Positions 11,307-19,788 of a stretch of 64,000 nt of DNA are shown here, piece by piece (the stretch's first letter is position 1; each line of letters begins with the position of its first letter). Source of the stretch: CAYNHQ01 sp964397255 (lineage in GTDB: Bacteria; Bdellovibrionota_G; JALEGL01; DATDPG01); assembly GCA_964397255.1 (NCBI GenBank), contig CAYNHQ010000003.1, positions 186,001 through 250,000 of the forward strand, given 5' to 3'. The position numbers were made by a program, and so were the translations under genes. The notes under the pieces are model-generated. The model was given only the letters and a program-made list of their open reading frames with translations, was not told the DNA's origin and made no database searches.

Positions 11307-12181
11307 TTCATCTTCCTTTGATAACGATGCCGCATCCAAATCGCCAGAGAGTTCATGGCAAGCAAGACCGCCAAGAGAACCAGAATACCCGCTGCGGCGA
11401 TATCTTGAAACGCATGCTGGGGCCGAGACGTCCAATTGAAAATTTGTATGGGTAGCGCGGTGAAAGGATCCATCGGATTCTTGGGCGTAAAGGCCACATA
11501 CGTCAGGGCGCCGATCATTATGAGCGGTGCGGTTTCGCCGATGGCCCGCGACATCGATAGAATTACACCTGTTAACACCCCCGGAAGTGACGAGGGCAGA
11601 ATGTGATCTCGCACGGTTTGCCATCGTGTCGCTCCCAGCGCAAAGGCCGCCAGGCGAATGGAATTAGGAACCGCGCGCAACGCCTCTTGAGCAGCGATGA
11701 TGATCGTGGGAAGGATGAGAAGAGACATCGTGAGTGCGCCCGAAAGCACACTTCTTCCAACCGATAATCCCCGGACAAAAACCACTAGGCCGAGCATTCC
11801 GTAGACGATGGACGGCACACCAGCCAAATTCGAAATGTTGAGCTGAATGAATCGATTCAATCGATTCCTATGGGCGAATTCCTCCAAGTAAACGGCGGCC
11901 CCAATCCCCACCGGCAGGGAAATAAGCGCCGTCAAGAAAAGCAGCCAAATGGTTCCGATGAGCGCGGCCCATATTCCCGCTTTTTCCGGGAATCGCGAGG
12001 GAAAGCTGGTCAAAAAGGAATAGGTGACATGGCTTAGGCCATCTTTCACGATATCGAAGAGGAGAATTCCCAAAAGCAATACGCCCAAAAATGCAGCGCC
12101 CGCCAATATGTACCCGGCAAGTGCTCCCACCCTTCGGCGCCGACGAAGTGTATTTTGGAAGTGTTCCACGTTGTCTTTCAT
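11300..12181 (-). CDS. pstA: PstA, phosphate ABC transporter permease
   Basis: The protein has 293 residues and six predicted membrane helices. It has a membrane-proximal N-terminal helix, the ABC permease core (IGTIWLLFLTALISLPVGIG) and an EAA-type loop (AFALGATRWQTVRDHILPSSLPG) that docks on PstB. SRAIGETAPLIMIGA is characteristic of PstA. Start and pstC stop overlap as ATGA. With PstC it forms the phosphate channel. Confidence 0.96.
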   Translation of the reverse strand: MKDNVEHFQNTLRRRRRVGALAGYILAGAAFLGVLLLGILLFDIVKDGLSHVTYSFLTSFPSRFPEKAGIWAALIGTIWLLFLTALISLPVGIGAAVYLEEFAHRNRLNRFIQLNISNLAGVPSIVYGMLGLVVFVRGLSVGRSVLSGALTMSLLILPTIIIAAQEALRAVPNSIRLAAFALGATRWQTVRDHILPSSLPGVLTGVILSMSRAIGETAPLIMIGALTYVAFTPKNPMDPFTALPIQIFNWTSRPQHAFQDIAAAGILVLLAVLLAMNSLAIWMRHRYQRKMKW

Positions 12182-13065
12182 TCGTACTGTTCCCTGAATC
12201 GGCGAAGGAGGCGTTGTGCGAAAATATTCATCGCGAAAGTGATGGCAAAAAGGGTGAGCCCCACGGCGAAAATGGTTTGGTATTGAATCGACCCGGCGGG
12301 AGTATCTCCTAAACTAACTTCAACAATGTACGCCGTTAACGTTTGAATGCTCTCGAAGAAATTAACCGTCAGTTTCGGTGTTGATCCCGCGGCGATGGCG
12401 ACGGCCATGGTTTCGCCAATCGCCCGTGACACCGAAAGAACAAATGAGGCGATAATCCCGGACAACGCAGAAGGGACCACGATTCTCGTCGACACCTCGA
12501 ATTTCGTTCCTCCGACCGCATAGGCGGCGTATCGAAGCCCTTTCGGAACCGAACGCATGGCATCGTCCGACATGGAAGCAATCATCGGAAGGATCATAAT
12601 TCCTACGACGATCGAAGCGGAAGCCGCATTGAACACCTCCGTCGAAGAATAAAGGTAGCGCAACATCGGCGTCACGAAGGTCAATGCAAAATACCCGTAG
12701 ACGACAGTCGGAATTCCGGCGAGGACTTCCAATAGTGGCTTGAGTATCGCCCGAGTCCCATCCGACGCGTATTCACTCAAATAAATCGCGCTCGCTAGAC
12801 CCAGAGGAATGGCGACCATTCCGGCCCCCACGGCGACCAGAGAGGTACCGCAGACCAGTGGAAGCACACCAAAGGAACGGGGCGCAAAAAGAGGCGCCCA
12901 TGTAGTCCCCGTCACAAAATCCAGAAAGGGTATCTCGCGAAAAAACGTGATGCTTTCTGACGCCAGAACGGAAATGATCCCGAACGTCGTCAATACGGAG
13001 ACCGAAGCGCAAAAAAAGAGAGAGGCCTTGATGAAAGCCTCTCCCCATCTTTTGGGCCTCCTCAT
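12178..13065 (-). CDS. pstC: PstC, phosphate ABC transporter permease
   Basis: The protein has 295 residues and six membrane helices. Family features are the TTWAPLFAPRSFGVLPLVCGT loop (20 residues around 55-75), a conserved GIPTVVYGYFAL segment and the coupling loop AAYAVGGTKFEVSTRIVVPSALSG. SRAIGETMAVAIAAG closes the set. It lies 3 bases after pstS and shares an ATGA overlap with pstA, so all are co-translated. Confidence 0.96.
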   Translation of the reverse strand: MRRPKRWGEAFIKASLFFCASVSVLTTFGIISVLASESITFFREIPFLDFVTGTTWAPLFAPRSFGVLPLVCGTSLVAVGAGMVAIPLGLASAIYLSEYASDGTRAILKPLLEVLAGIPTVVYGYFALTFVTPMLRYLYSSTEVFNAASASIVVGIMILPMIASMSDDAMRSVPKGLRYAAYAVGGTKFEVSTRIVVPSALSGIIASFVLSVSRAIGETMAVAIAAGSTPKLTVNFFESIQTLTAYIVEVSLGDTPAGSIQYQTIFAVGLTLFAITFAMNIFAQRLLRRFREQYE

Positions 13066-13068
13066 CCG

Positions 13069-14052
13069 TTACTTCTTGGCCTCCATTTTGAGGAGGTCTT
13101 CCATTCCTGTCGAAAGCTGGTGGGTGCCAAAGATGGTGCCAATTTTTCGAGCCTTGAAACGCTCCTGAGCGGCCGTGTAAACCGCTTTCGTTAGAGGTAC
13201 ATACTTTACTTGAGGCACCATGGTCTCGGCCTGATGCAAGTAGAAATCCACGAACGCACTAACCTCCGTTTTCGAAAGAGAACCTTTGTTTACATAGATA
13301 AACAAGGGTCGTGAAAGAGGAGCGTACGTCCCCGTGCGAATGGTCTCTTCAGAAGGAAATACGGCGCCCTTTCCACCATCCACGCCCACATTTTTCAACC
13401 GATCTTTGTTTTCGACGTAGTAAGAATATCCGAAATACCCCATCGCATTCTTATCGCCCGAGACTCCTTGAACCAGCGTGTTGTCATCCTCGCTCGCTGT
13501 AAAGTCAGGACGAATGGCTTTTGCCTTTCCGACAATCGCTTCGGTGAAATAATCGAATGTTCCCGAGTCAGCTCCCGGACCGTAGAGGTTAATTTTTTCC
13601 TTCGGCCAAGCGGGGCGAACGTCGCTCCACATTTTCACTTTGGATCCCGGTTCCCAAATCATCTTTAGTTCTGCCACCGTCATCGTGGTGACAAAGGTAT
13701 TTTTCGGATTGACGACGATCGACAGACCGTCATAGGCGATGGGCAATTCGATGTACTCAATCTTATTCTTGGCGGCCGCTTCGCGTTCGGACTCAGTGAT
13801 CGGACGTGACGCATCTGAAATATCGGTCTCGCCAACTACAAATTTTTTAAAACCACCACCGGTACCAGAGATTCCGACGGTCACTCGAACATCCTTGTTC
13901 GCCTTTTGGAATTCTTCCGCCATGGCTTCGGAAATGGGGAACACCGTACTCGAACCGTCAATTTTAACGGATCCAGATAGTTTTTGAGTTCCCGCAAAAA
14001 CGGGACTCGTTCCCACCATCCACATCGCGAACACCGATAAAATCGTTTTCAT
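13069..14052 (-). CDS. pstS: PstS, periplasmic phosphate-binding protein
   Basis: The protein has 327 residues with a signal peptide ending near SPVFA (about residue 20). Ligand-binding segments are DGSSTVFPIS, GTGGGFKKF, DISDASRPI and GADSGTFDYF, which match the PstS/SphX family. It captures phosphate for PstCAB. A strong ribosome site (AAGGAGGATGA) precedes the ATG. The 71-base gap to phoR holds a direct repeat resembling a Pho box, suggesting that pstS heads its own PhoB-controlled transcript. Confidence 0.96.
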   Translation of the reverse strand: MKTILSVFAMWMVGTSPVFAGTQKLSGSVKIDGSSTVFPISEAMAEEFQKANKDVRVTVGISGTGGGFKKFVVGETDISDASRPITESEREAAAKNKIEYIELPIAYDGLSIVVNPKNTFVTTMTVAELKMIWEPGSKVKMWSDVRPAWPKEKINLYGPGADSGTFDYFTEAIVGKAKAIRPDFTASEDDNTLVQGVSGDKNAMGYFGYSYYVENKDRLKNVGVDGGKGAVFPSEETIRTGTYAPLSRPLFIYVNKGSLSKTEVSAFVDFYLHQAETMVPQVKYVPLTKAVYTAAQERFKARKIGTIFGTHQLSTGMEDLLKMEAKK

Positions 14053-14100
14053 TCATCCTCCTTAAAATTAGATATTGAGTCGGCGGAGAATACGTGGCCG

Positions 14101-14119
14101 TTGTAAAGAAAGTTTAAAG
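14101..14119 (-). promoter_or_regulatory. Candidate Pho-box direct repeat upstream of pstS
   Basis: On the minus strand two similar heptamers, CTTTAAA and CTTTACA, start 11 bases apart. PhoB/PhoP-type regulators bind direct repeats with that period. It lies about 50 bases upstream of the pstS start and just after the phoR stop codon. The match to the enteric consensus is imperfect, so this is a placement-based proposal. Confidence 0.4.
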
Positions 14120-14123
14120 GGAT

Positions 14124-15170
14124 CTAAGCCTTTGGAAGTGTAACGATAAATCGGCTACCCACACCGGGTTCGCTCTCCACACGGATGCTTCCATTCATTT
14201 GCTCCGTCAAATGCTTCACGATGGAGAGCCCAAGGCCCGTGCCTCCGACGGATCGAGAATGCGCTTTATCCACGCGATAAAACCTTTCAAAAATCCGTTC
14301 CTGTTCCGATTTTACGATCCCGATTCCCTGGTCGGAGATCATTAAATGAATTTCCTTTCCATCCCCTTTCGCCGAAAGCCGGATTTCCCCTTTGTTCGAA
14401 TACTTGATGGCGTTGTCCACAAGATTGTCGAGGATTTCGGACACGGCCCGAGGATTCCCCTGAAAGAAAAGATCCTCAGACAAGGGCATGCAATTTATCG
14501 TAAGTCCTTTCCGCTCAGCGAGAGAACGATATTGTTCGGCGCTTTCCGTCAACACTTTTTGTGCCGAAAGAGCCTCTGTAAAAGGAGTCTCCACGCTCGC
14601 CGCGATTCGCGAAATACTTAAGAGATCGTCGGTAAGAGCGGTTAGGCGATTCACATTTTCCAGAAGTTTTTGCAAAAATCGGAGCCGAGTCTCTTCCTCT
14701 TTCACCCCGCCATCCAGCAGTGTTTCGACGTAGCCCTTCATGGCGGCGAGAGGTGTCCGCATTTCATGGGAAGCGTTTGCCAGGAAGTCCTTTCGTGTCG
14801 CTTCGAGCCGGCTCAACTCAGTGATGTCGTGAAGGAGAAGCATAATTCCTTCTTGTTTTTTTCGCACAAAGGGAATCGACTGAACCTCCAAAACGACTTC
14901 TCCGCGTGCGTGATAAAGCCTTACATCCTTCTTTTCCTTCTGACCGGTCTGGCGTGTGTGGGAAAGTAAATCAAGAATGCCCGGAATCCGAACCGCTTCA
15001 AACAATGGCCGCCCCACCACGGATGCCGCGAGCGTGGGAAAGTATTCTTTCACTTTTTCATTGACGAAGAGGATGCGTTCCGACGCATCGACGACCAATA
15101 CCCCTTCGGACATTCCAGCCACGATTGCTCGGGACAGCTCCCCTTCCTCCAGGACCGATCCCAAGGTCAA
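14124..15170 (-). CDS. phoR: PhoR-like PAS sensor histidine kinase lacking membrane helices
   Basis: The protein has 348 residues. The start is TTG within a TTGA overlap with the phoB stop. A PAS domain occupies about 10-120. The dimerisation helix carries H135 (ANASHEMRTP). The catalytic domain shows the N box (EILDNLVDNAIKYS), G1 (SDQGIGI), an F box (IFERFYRVDKAHSR) and G2 (GGTGLGLSIV). No transmembrane segment is visible, whereas most PhoR proteins have one or two. It may sense through Pst/PhoU contacts alone. Its position beside phoB and pstS supports the phosphate assignment. Confidence 0.88.
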   Translation of the reverse strand: MTLGSVLEEGELSRAIVAGMSEGVLVVDASERILFVNEKVKEYFPTLAASVVGRPLFEAVRIPGILDLLSHTRQTGQKEKKDVRLYHARGEVVLEVQSIPFVRKKQEGIMLLLHDITELSRLEATRKDFLANASHEMRTPLAAMKGYVETLLDGGVKEEETRLRFLQKLLENVNRLTALTDDLLSISRIAASVETPFTEALSAQKVLTESAEQYRSLAERKGLTINCMPLSEDLFFQGNPRAVSEILDNLVDNAIKYSNKGEIRLSAKGDGKEIHLMISDQGIGIVKSEQERIFERFYRVDKAHSRSVGGTGLGLSIVKHLTEQMNGSIRVESEPGVGSRFIVTLPKA

Positions 15171-15853
15171 TCCCGGATTCGATAGCCGACGCCACGCACC
15201 GTCATAATGTCGTCTCCGAGATTCTTAAGTTTTTTCCGAAGCGAAGACACATGTACGTCGATATTCCGATCTACAATCGCGACTTCCGGGCCGCCAATTT
15301 TCTCGATTAACTGATCTCTCGTAAAAACGCGGCCACGAGCGGACACCAGCGCCTTCAAAAGTCGAAATTCCGCCGGCGTGAGTCGAAGAATTTCACTTCC
15401 TAAAGTCACCTCATGGCGCGAAAGGTCTATCGTCAACTCTTTGAATCGGATCACTTCACTCGGGGAAGCGGATGGGGCGGTCGCCCGACGAAGGGCGGCC
15501 TTCACGCGCGCGACCAATTCCTTGGGGCTGAAAGGTTTGGTCACATAGTCGTCGGCTCCGACTTCAAGCCCGCGGACAATGTCACTTTCTTCCCCCTTTG
15601 CCGTCAACATGATGATGGGGATGGCCTTTGTATCGCTTCGGGCGCGAAGTTGCCGGCAGACCTCTATGCCATCCCTTTTAGGCAACATGAGATCGAGAAG
15701 AATGAGATCGGGGTGAACTTGAAATGCTTGTTTGAGCCCCTCGTCACCGTCCATCGCTTTGACAACTGAAAAGCCTTCTCTTGAAAGATTGAATTGAAGG
15801 ATTTCCAGAATATCGGGATTGTCTTCGATCGCGAGAACCGTACTAGCCATCAC
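15167..15853 (-). CDS. phoB: PhoB, phosphate response regulator (OmpR family)
   Basis: The protein has 228 residues. The receiver domain covers about 5-120 with phospho-acceptor D54 (LILLDLMLP), switch threonine in MLTAKGEE and lysine in YVTKPFSP. A winged-helix domain follows (LTPAEFRLLKAL, then DVHVSSLRKKL and VRGVGYRI). Its start (GTG followed at once by ATG) abuts the stop of the VKOR-DsbA gene. It is expected to activate pst genes when PhoR phosphorylates it in low phosphate. Confidence 0.93.
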   Translation of the reverse strand: MMASTVLAIEDNPDILEILQFNLSREGFSVVKAMDGDEGLKQAFQVHPDLILLDLMLPKRDGIEVCRQLRARSDTKAIPIIMLTAKGEESDIVRGLEVGADDYVTKPFSPKELVARVKAALRRATAPSASPSEVIRFKELTIDLSRHEVTLGSEILRLTPAEFRLLKALVSARGRVFTRDQLIEKIGGPEVAIVDRNIDVHVSSLRKKLKNLGDDIMTVRGVGYRIRD

Positions 15854-16954
15854 CTAGGGCTCCGTTAAGGCCTGTTTAATTTCAGGAACATTAATCGTGC
15901 CCGAATATTTTCGGCCGTTGATAAAGATCGCCGGAGTTCCCTGAATACCCAGAGACATCCCTTCGGCGATGTCTTCCGCTACGGCCTTTTCTGACGCATG
16001 ATCGTTCATGCAAGATCCGAACGCCTTCGTATCAAGCCCGATCTCCGATGCAAAATTCTGAAGTTTCCAGCCCGGAAGATCTTCCTGGCTGGTAAACAAC
16101 AGATCATGATAGGGCCAAAACTTATATTGAAGACTGGCACAAAATGCGGCTCTAGCGGCCGCACATGAAAATGGATGCCGGCCACCCGATGGATTGCAAG
16201 ATGCATCCAAGGGAAAAAATTTGTAAACCACTCGGACTTGATTTCCCAAATCATGTTCCAAATCGCGCATCGCCATCGCCGCGACCTTGCAATAAGGGCA
16301 TTGAAAATCGCTAAAAGTCGTAAACACCCACTTCGCTGTGGCTGGTCCCGACGATCGCAGCTCCTCGGCGTGCATGGGAACCGTGATGCTTGAAAGAAGG
16401 GGTCTTTCTGCAAAAAACCCTTGCAGGGAATGGAGAATGGCTACGACTGCTGCAACAGCTACCCAGGCCAAGGGCCTTCGAATTAGCCACTGAAAATCGG
16501 CCAAAAGGAGGGTCATTCCTCGTTCCTTAAGACGGGTCCATCGTCTGCGCGCGACGATAAAAAATCCGATACTGATTAGGTAAAGAATGAAACAAAACGG
16601 GCAGAATTTGTGAAGAACAATATACGAAAGGGTGGCCATAACTATCGTTGAAAGTAGCGCCAACCCAGAGATGACGTAGAGCCCGGAGACTTCCCTACGG
16701 AGCTCCTTATCCGGATAACGATAACAATAAAGAGAGATGGCTAGGACCGTGATGTAGAGGAGCCCACTGAAAACCGGGATCGGAATATCCAGCCAGGTCG
16801 CATATTCAGAAGAGAGGACCGCACAAGAAAAAAAAGTGCCGGCCGTACACGTTCCTGACGTGAGATGAAGATAGAGTAGCCATCCAGAATCCAGTAGGCC
16901 GACTACAGCGATCACCACAAGCCACAGAAAGTCTTTTTTTCGGTCGTCGTTCAA
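15854..16954 (-). CDS. VKOR-DsbA fusion (disulfide bond formation)
   Basis: The protein has 366 residues and a TTG start overlapping the previous stop (TTGA). The N-terminal VKOR domain (about 10-135) has several membrane helices, the loop cysteine pair C36/C44 and the CPFC active site C118/C121. After another helix near 162-182 comes a DsbA-like thioredoxin domain with CPYC (C219/C222) and the cis-proline loop QGTPAIFING. The VKOR part regenerates oxidised DsbA by passing electrons to quinone; the fusion joins both partners in the envelope. It adjoins a thioredoxin-domain gene and an Lgt-like gene. Confidence 0.93.
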   Translation of the reverse strand: MNDDRKKDFLWLVVIAVVGLLDSGWLLYLHLTSGTCTAGTFFSCAVLSSEYATWLDIPIPVFSGLLYITVLAISLYCYRYPDKELRREVSGLYVISGLALLSTIVMATLSYIVLHKFCPFCFILYLISIGFFIVARRRWTRLKERGMTLLLADFQWLIRRPLAWVAVAAVVAILHSLQGFFAERPLLSSITVPMHAEELRSSGPATAKWVFTTFSDFQCPYCKVAAMAMRDLEHDLGNQVRVVYKFFPLDASCNPSGGRHPFSCAAARAAFCASLQYKFWPYHDLLFTSQEDLPGWKLQNFASEIGLDTKAFGSCMNDHASEKAVAEDIAEGMSLGIQGTPAIFINGRKYSGTINVPEIKQALTEP

Positions 16955-18993
16955 GGGAGCGGCGTTCCTTTTAAGAGTTGTACCCGAAAGACTTCCGGGT
17001 CGGAAGTAGGAAGATCACAGGTCTGGTTTTCACAAACAAACGCGGTGGGCCCTCCCCCTCCCCGCTTCTTATCCTTTAACCAGGGCACTTTTTTCTCGAG
17101 CCGCTCCAGGGTGGGTTCCGCACCAATGACTGCCACTCGGTTGGGGATATGGGAAGTACGAAGGACGTTCATCATATCTTGATCGGCCTCAGGAATTCCG
17201 CTCAGAATAAGCGCCACTTCCTTGGGGCGATCCAGGCGATAATCGAGCGCGGTTAATAAAAATGGGACCGCTTCCGGCTGACGCAATAGGACAGGAGAGA
17301 AAGTTTTCAAAGCTCGATCGGCAAACACCCCATAACGAAGAATGCCGGTCCAGGAAGCCAGGCGCAGAAGGTTCCAGACGGCGACAGAGTTCCCCGACGG
17401 CTCGGCACCATCATAATAGGGTTTTTCCCGGAATAGGAGCGCCTCATGGTTACCGGATGTCATAAAAAATCCACCATCCTTTTCATCCCAAAATTCTTCT
17501 AACAAAACATCCATCCATGCCTGGGCTTGAGTCAACCATTGATCATCTCCCGTGGTTTCAAAAAGTTCGAGGAGACCCAGAGAGAAAAAAGCATAATCAT
17601 CAAGATACGCGGGAATCTGGGCCACTCCCTCGCGGTAACTTCGCAAAAGGCGAGAACCTTTGCGCATCGCTCCCAGAACAAAGTGTGCCGCCCGCACAGC
17701 CCGAGCCGTGTACCGAGGTTCGTCTAACTGAAACCCGGCACGGGCAAAGGCGGCTATAGCGAGACCATTCCAGGCGGCAAGAACTTTGTCATCGGTATGA
17801 GGAGGGGTTCTTTTCTTTCGTATGTCGTACAGTTTCTTCCGCCAAGAGAGGATCTCCTCGGCCGACTCTTTCATGGCCTCCGGCCGAAGAAGACGAAGAA
17901 TATTTTTTCCCTTGAAATTCCCGCCCGAAGTGACATCAAAAATTTCACAGAAGCGTTTCCCTTCTTCTTCACCGAATGCGGAAATGATGTCCGCCTGACG
18001 CCAGACAAAGAATTTCCCTTCCTCGCCCTCGCTGTCTGCGTCTGTAGCCGACCAAAATCCGCCTGCGGAATCGCTCATCTCCCGGTCGAGATAATCCAAC
18101 GTTTCGCGAGCGACCCGATGAAATTCGTCGTCCTTTGTGATCTGGAAGGCCTCAAGATAAACCAGCGCGAGCTGGGCATTATCGTAAAGCATTTTTTCGA
18201 AGTGAGGCACGAGCCACTCTCGATCCACCGAGTAGCGATGAAACCCACCCCCAAGTTGATCGTACATCCCCCCGCGCGCCATATGGTGAAGGGTTTGAAG
18301 AACCATCTCCGTCGCCTCTTTCTTTCCCGATCGTTTTCCATAATGGAGAAGAAACTCGAGCGATACGGGGCGTGGAAATTTCGGAGCGAATCCGAATCCA
18401 CCATGCTCGGCATCATAGTGATCGCGAAGCGTTTCAAACGCGGCGTGAAGAGGTGCCGAACCGGAGACTCCATCTCCTTGGGGAAGCCGTTGGTTTTGCG
18501 CCATTTCACTTGAGATCATGGCCGCCTGTTCCTCGACCTTGTCGGGTTGTTCGACATAGGCGCGGTGAACTTGTTGCAGGAGAGTGAAAAATCCTACTCG
18601 AGCGCCTCGTACGCCTTCACGAGGTGGAAAGTAGGTTCCGCCGAAAATCGGCCGACGGTCAGGGGTTAAAAAAACCGTCATCGGCCAGCCTCCTTCTCCT
18701 GTCAGTGTTTGAACCACGGCCATATAAACGGCGTCTACATCTGGGCGCTCTTCGCGGTCGACCTTAATCGATACAAAGTACTGATTCATGACTGAGGCAA
18801 TTTCTTCGTCCTCAAATGACTCTCGTTCCATCACGTGGCACCAGTGACAGGTGGAATATCCGATGCTTAAAAGGATGGGTTTGTTTTCCCGCTTCGCCTT
18901 CTCAAACGCCTCCTCTCCCCAGGGGTACCAATCGACAGGATTGTGGGCGTGTTGAAGAAGATACGGGCTTTTCTCTTTGGCTAACCGATTCGT
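16951..18993 (-). CDS. YyaL/DUF255-type thioredoxin-domain protein, apparent ACG start
   Basis: The protein has 680 residues if it begins at ACG 18993. Family members start near M-x-NRLAKEKSPYLLQH. Here that sequence is intact but no ATG, GTG or TTG lies between the lgt stop at 19006-19008 (same frame) and this motif. ACG occupies the expected Met position, with AAAGGG six bases upstream. Beginning at the later GTG (18834) would delete the CHWC redox motif (C49/C52) and the first 53 conserved residues. The thioredoxin-like domain covers about 1-170. An alpha/alpha-barrel similar to N-acylglucosamine epimerases follows (GGMYDQLGGGFHRYSVD, VPHFEKMLYDN). The biochemical role is not established; the neighbourhood suggests envelope thiol chemistry. 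Confidence 0.85.
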   Translation of the reverse strand, partial: TNRLAKEKSPYLLQHAHNPVDWYPWGEEAFEKAKRENKPILLSIGYSTCHWCHVMERESFEDEEIASVMNQYFVSIKVDREERPDVDAVYMAVVQTLTGEGGWPMTVFLTPDRRPIFGGTYFPPREGVRGARVGFFTLLQQVHRAYVEQPDKVEEQAAMISSEMAQNQRLPQGDGVSGSAPLHAAFETLRDHYDAEHGGFGFAPKFPRPVSLEFLLHYGKRSGKKEATEMVLQTLHHMARGGMYDQLGGGFHRYSVDREWLVPHFEKMLYDNAQLALVYLEAFQITKDDEFHRVARETLDYLDREMSDSAGGFWSATDADSEGEEGKFFVWRQADIISAFGEEEGKRFCEIFDVTSGGNFKGKNILRLLRPEAMKESAEEILSWRKKLYDIRKKRTPPHTDDKVLAAWNGLAIAAFARAGFQLDEPRYTARAVRAAHFVLGAMRKGSRLLRSYREGVAQIPAYLDDYAFFSLGLLELFETTGDDQWLTQAQAWMDVLLEEFWDEKDGGFFMTSGNHEALLFREKPYYDGAEPSGNSVAVWNLLRLASWTGILRYGVFADRALKTFSPVLLRQPEAVPFLLTALDYRLDRPKEVALILSGIPEADQDMMNVLRTSHIPNRVAVIGAEPTLERLEKKVPWLKDKKRGGGGPTAFVCENQTCDLPTSDPEVFRVQLLKGTPLP

Positions 18994-19005
18994 AAATGAC
19001 CCTTT

Positions 19006-19782
19006 CTAAAGAGAAGGACCGCGACGGGGTAAACGGATGATTCGAAAAAGTGAATATACTCCAAACGCCACAAAGAGGACGGAAAAATATTGCGCTGGAG
19101 TGAGACCAAAATACCGCGCGTCGGATTTGGGAACGTCGGTAGCCCGCAAAAAGTCGAGAAAAAATCGGGCGACACCATATAGAATGAGCATCCACGCAAA
19201 GGCGAGGCCGTCTCGAAGATCCTTGACTCGGTCAAAATAGAGATAAAGTAGAAGCGTCAACCCAAGTGCAAGGATGGTTTCATAAAGGCCCAGATCGTGC
19301 CGTGCTCCCCCTGGAAATGCGACCGCTAAAGGGAATGTGGTTAACCGTCCGGGATGATCATGGGCCGTGGCACAGCCGATACGACCGACAAAAAAAGCGG
19401 GAATAACACCAAAGGCCGCGACATCGGCCATCTTGTCATAGGGGATCTTTTTTCGATACCGGTAGATGGCTACGGCGATTCCCCCCCCCAGAAAACCTCC
19501 GAAGGAAGAGAGCCCCGCGCCGATGTCGAAGATGGACCAGATACTTTTTCGAAGTGCTTCGGGTTCATAGGCGAGGACATGCAGAAGATGCGCACCGAAA
19601 AAACCAAAGATGACGGTGAGAATGGCGCCATCATAAATATACGTCGGCGAAATGCCGACTTTTACAGCCCTGCGGGCGGAAAGCTGAGCGCCCACCAGAA
19701 ATGCCAGCGCCAAAAGAACTTCGAAAGCAAAAATGGTCGTTCCAAAAATCGCTAACGGAGGAATCTGAATATAGGGGATCAC
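19006..19782 (-). CDS. Lgt-like membrane protein with non-canonical active-site residues
   Basis: The protein has 258 residues and about seven membrane helices. It follows the fold of prolipoprotein diacylglyceryl transferase, which moves diacylglycerol from phosphatidylglycerol to the lipobox cysteine. The usual GxxxHGG appears as LSSFGG (92-96), with Phe for the His. The Lgt signature GR.GNF.N.E..G appears as GRIGCATAHDHPG (133-145), keeping the Arg but replacing the Asn and Glu. The C-terminal YGVARFFLDFLR matches the family. It may be a paralogue with another acyl or head-group substrate. Several lipoproteins in the window imply that a normal Lgt exists elsewhere. Its TAG stop is in frame with the downstream gene. 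Confidence 0.75.
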   Translation of the reverse strand: MIPYIQIPPLAIFGTTIFAFEVLLALAFLVGAQLSARRAVKVGISPTYIYDGAILTVIFGFFGAHLLHVLAYEPEALRKSIWSIFDIGAGLSSFGGFLGGGIAVAIYRYRKKIPYDKMADVAAFGVIPAFFVGRIGCATAHDHPGRLTTFPLAVAFPGGARHDLGLYETILALGLTLLLYLYFDRVKDLRDGLAFAWMLILYGVARFFLDFLRATDVPKSDARYFGLTPAQYFSVLFVAFGVYSLFRIIRLPRRGPSL

Positions 19783-19788
19783 ACGCGC

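Noticed and set aside
11307..11624. A long N-terminal extension of PstB
   Set aside because: It only reads pstA out of frame; the ATG at 11306 has a ribosome site and matches family length.
17797..18513. A 238-codon plus-strand frame inside the YyaL-type gene
   Set aside because: It is antisense to a conserved coding region and shows no family features.
18994..19008. Readthrough of the Lgt TAG into the YyaL-type gene
   Set aside because: The frames match, but no readthrough context or selenocysteine/pyrrolysine signal is visible; an ACG start with its own AAAGGG explains the data better.
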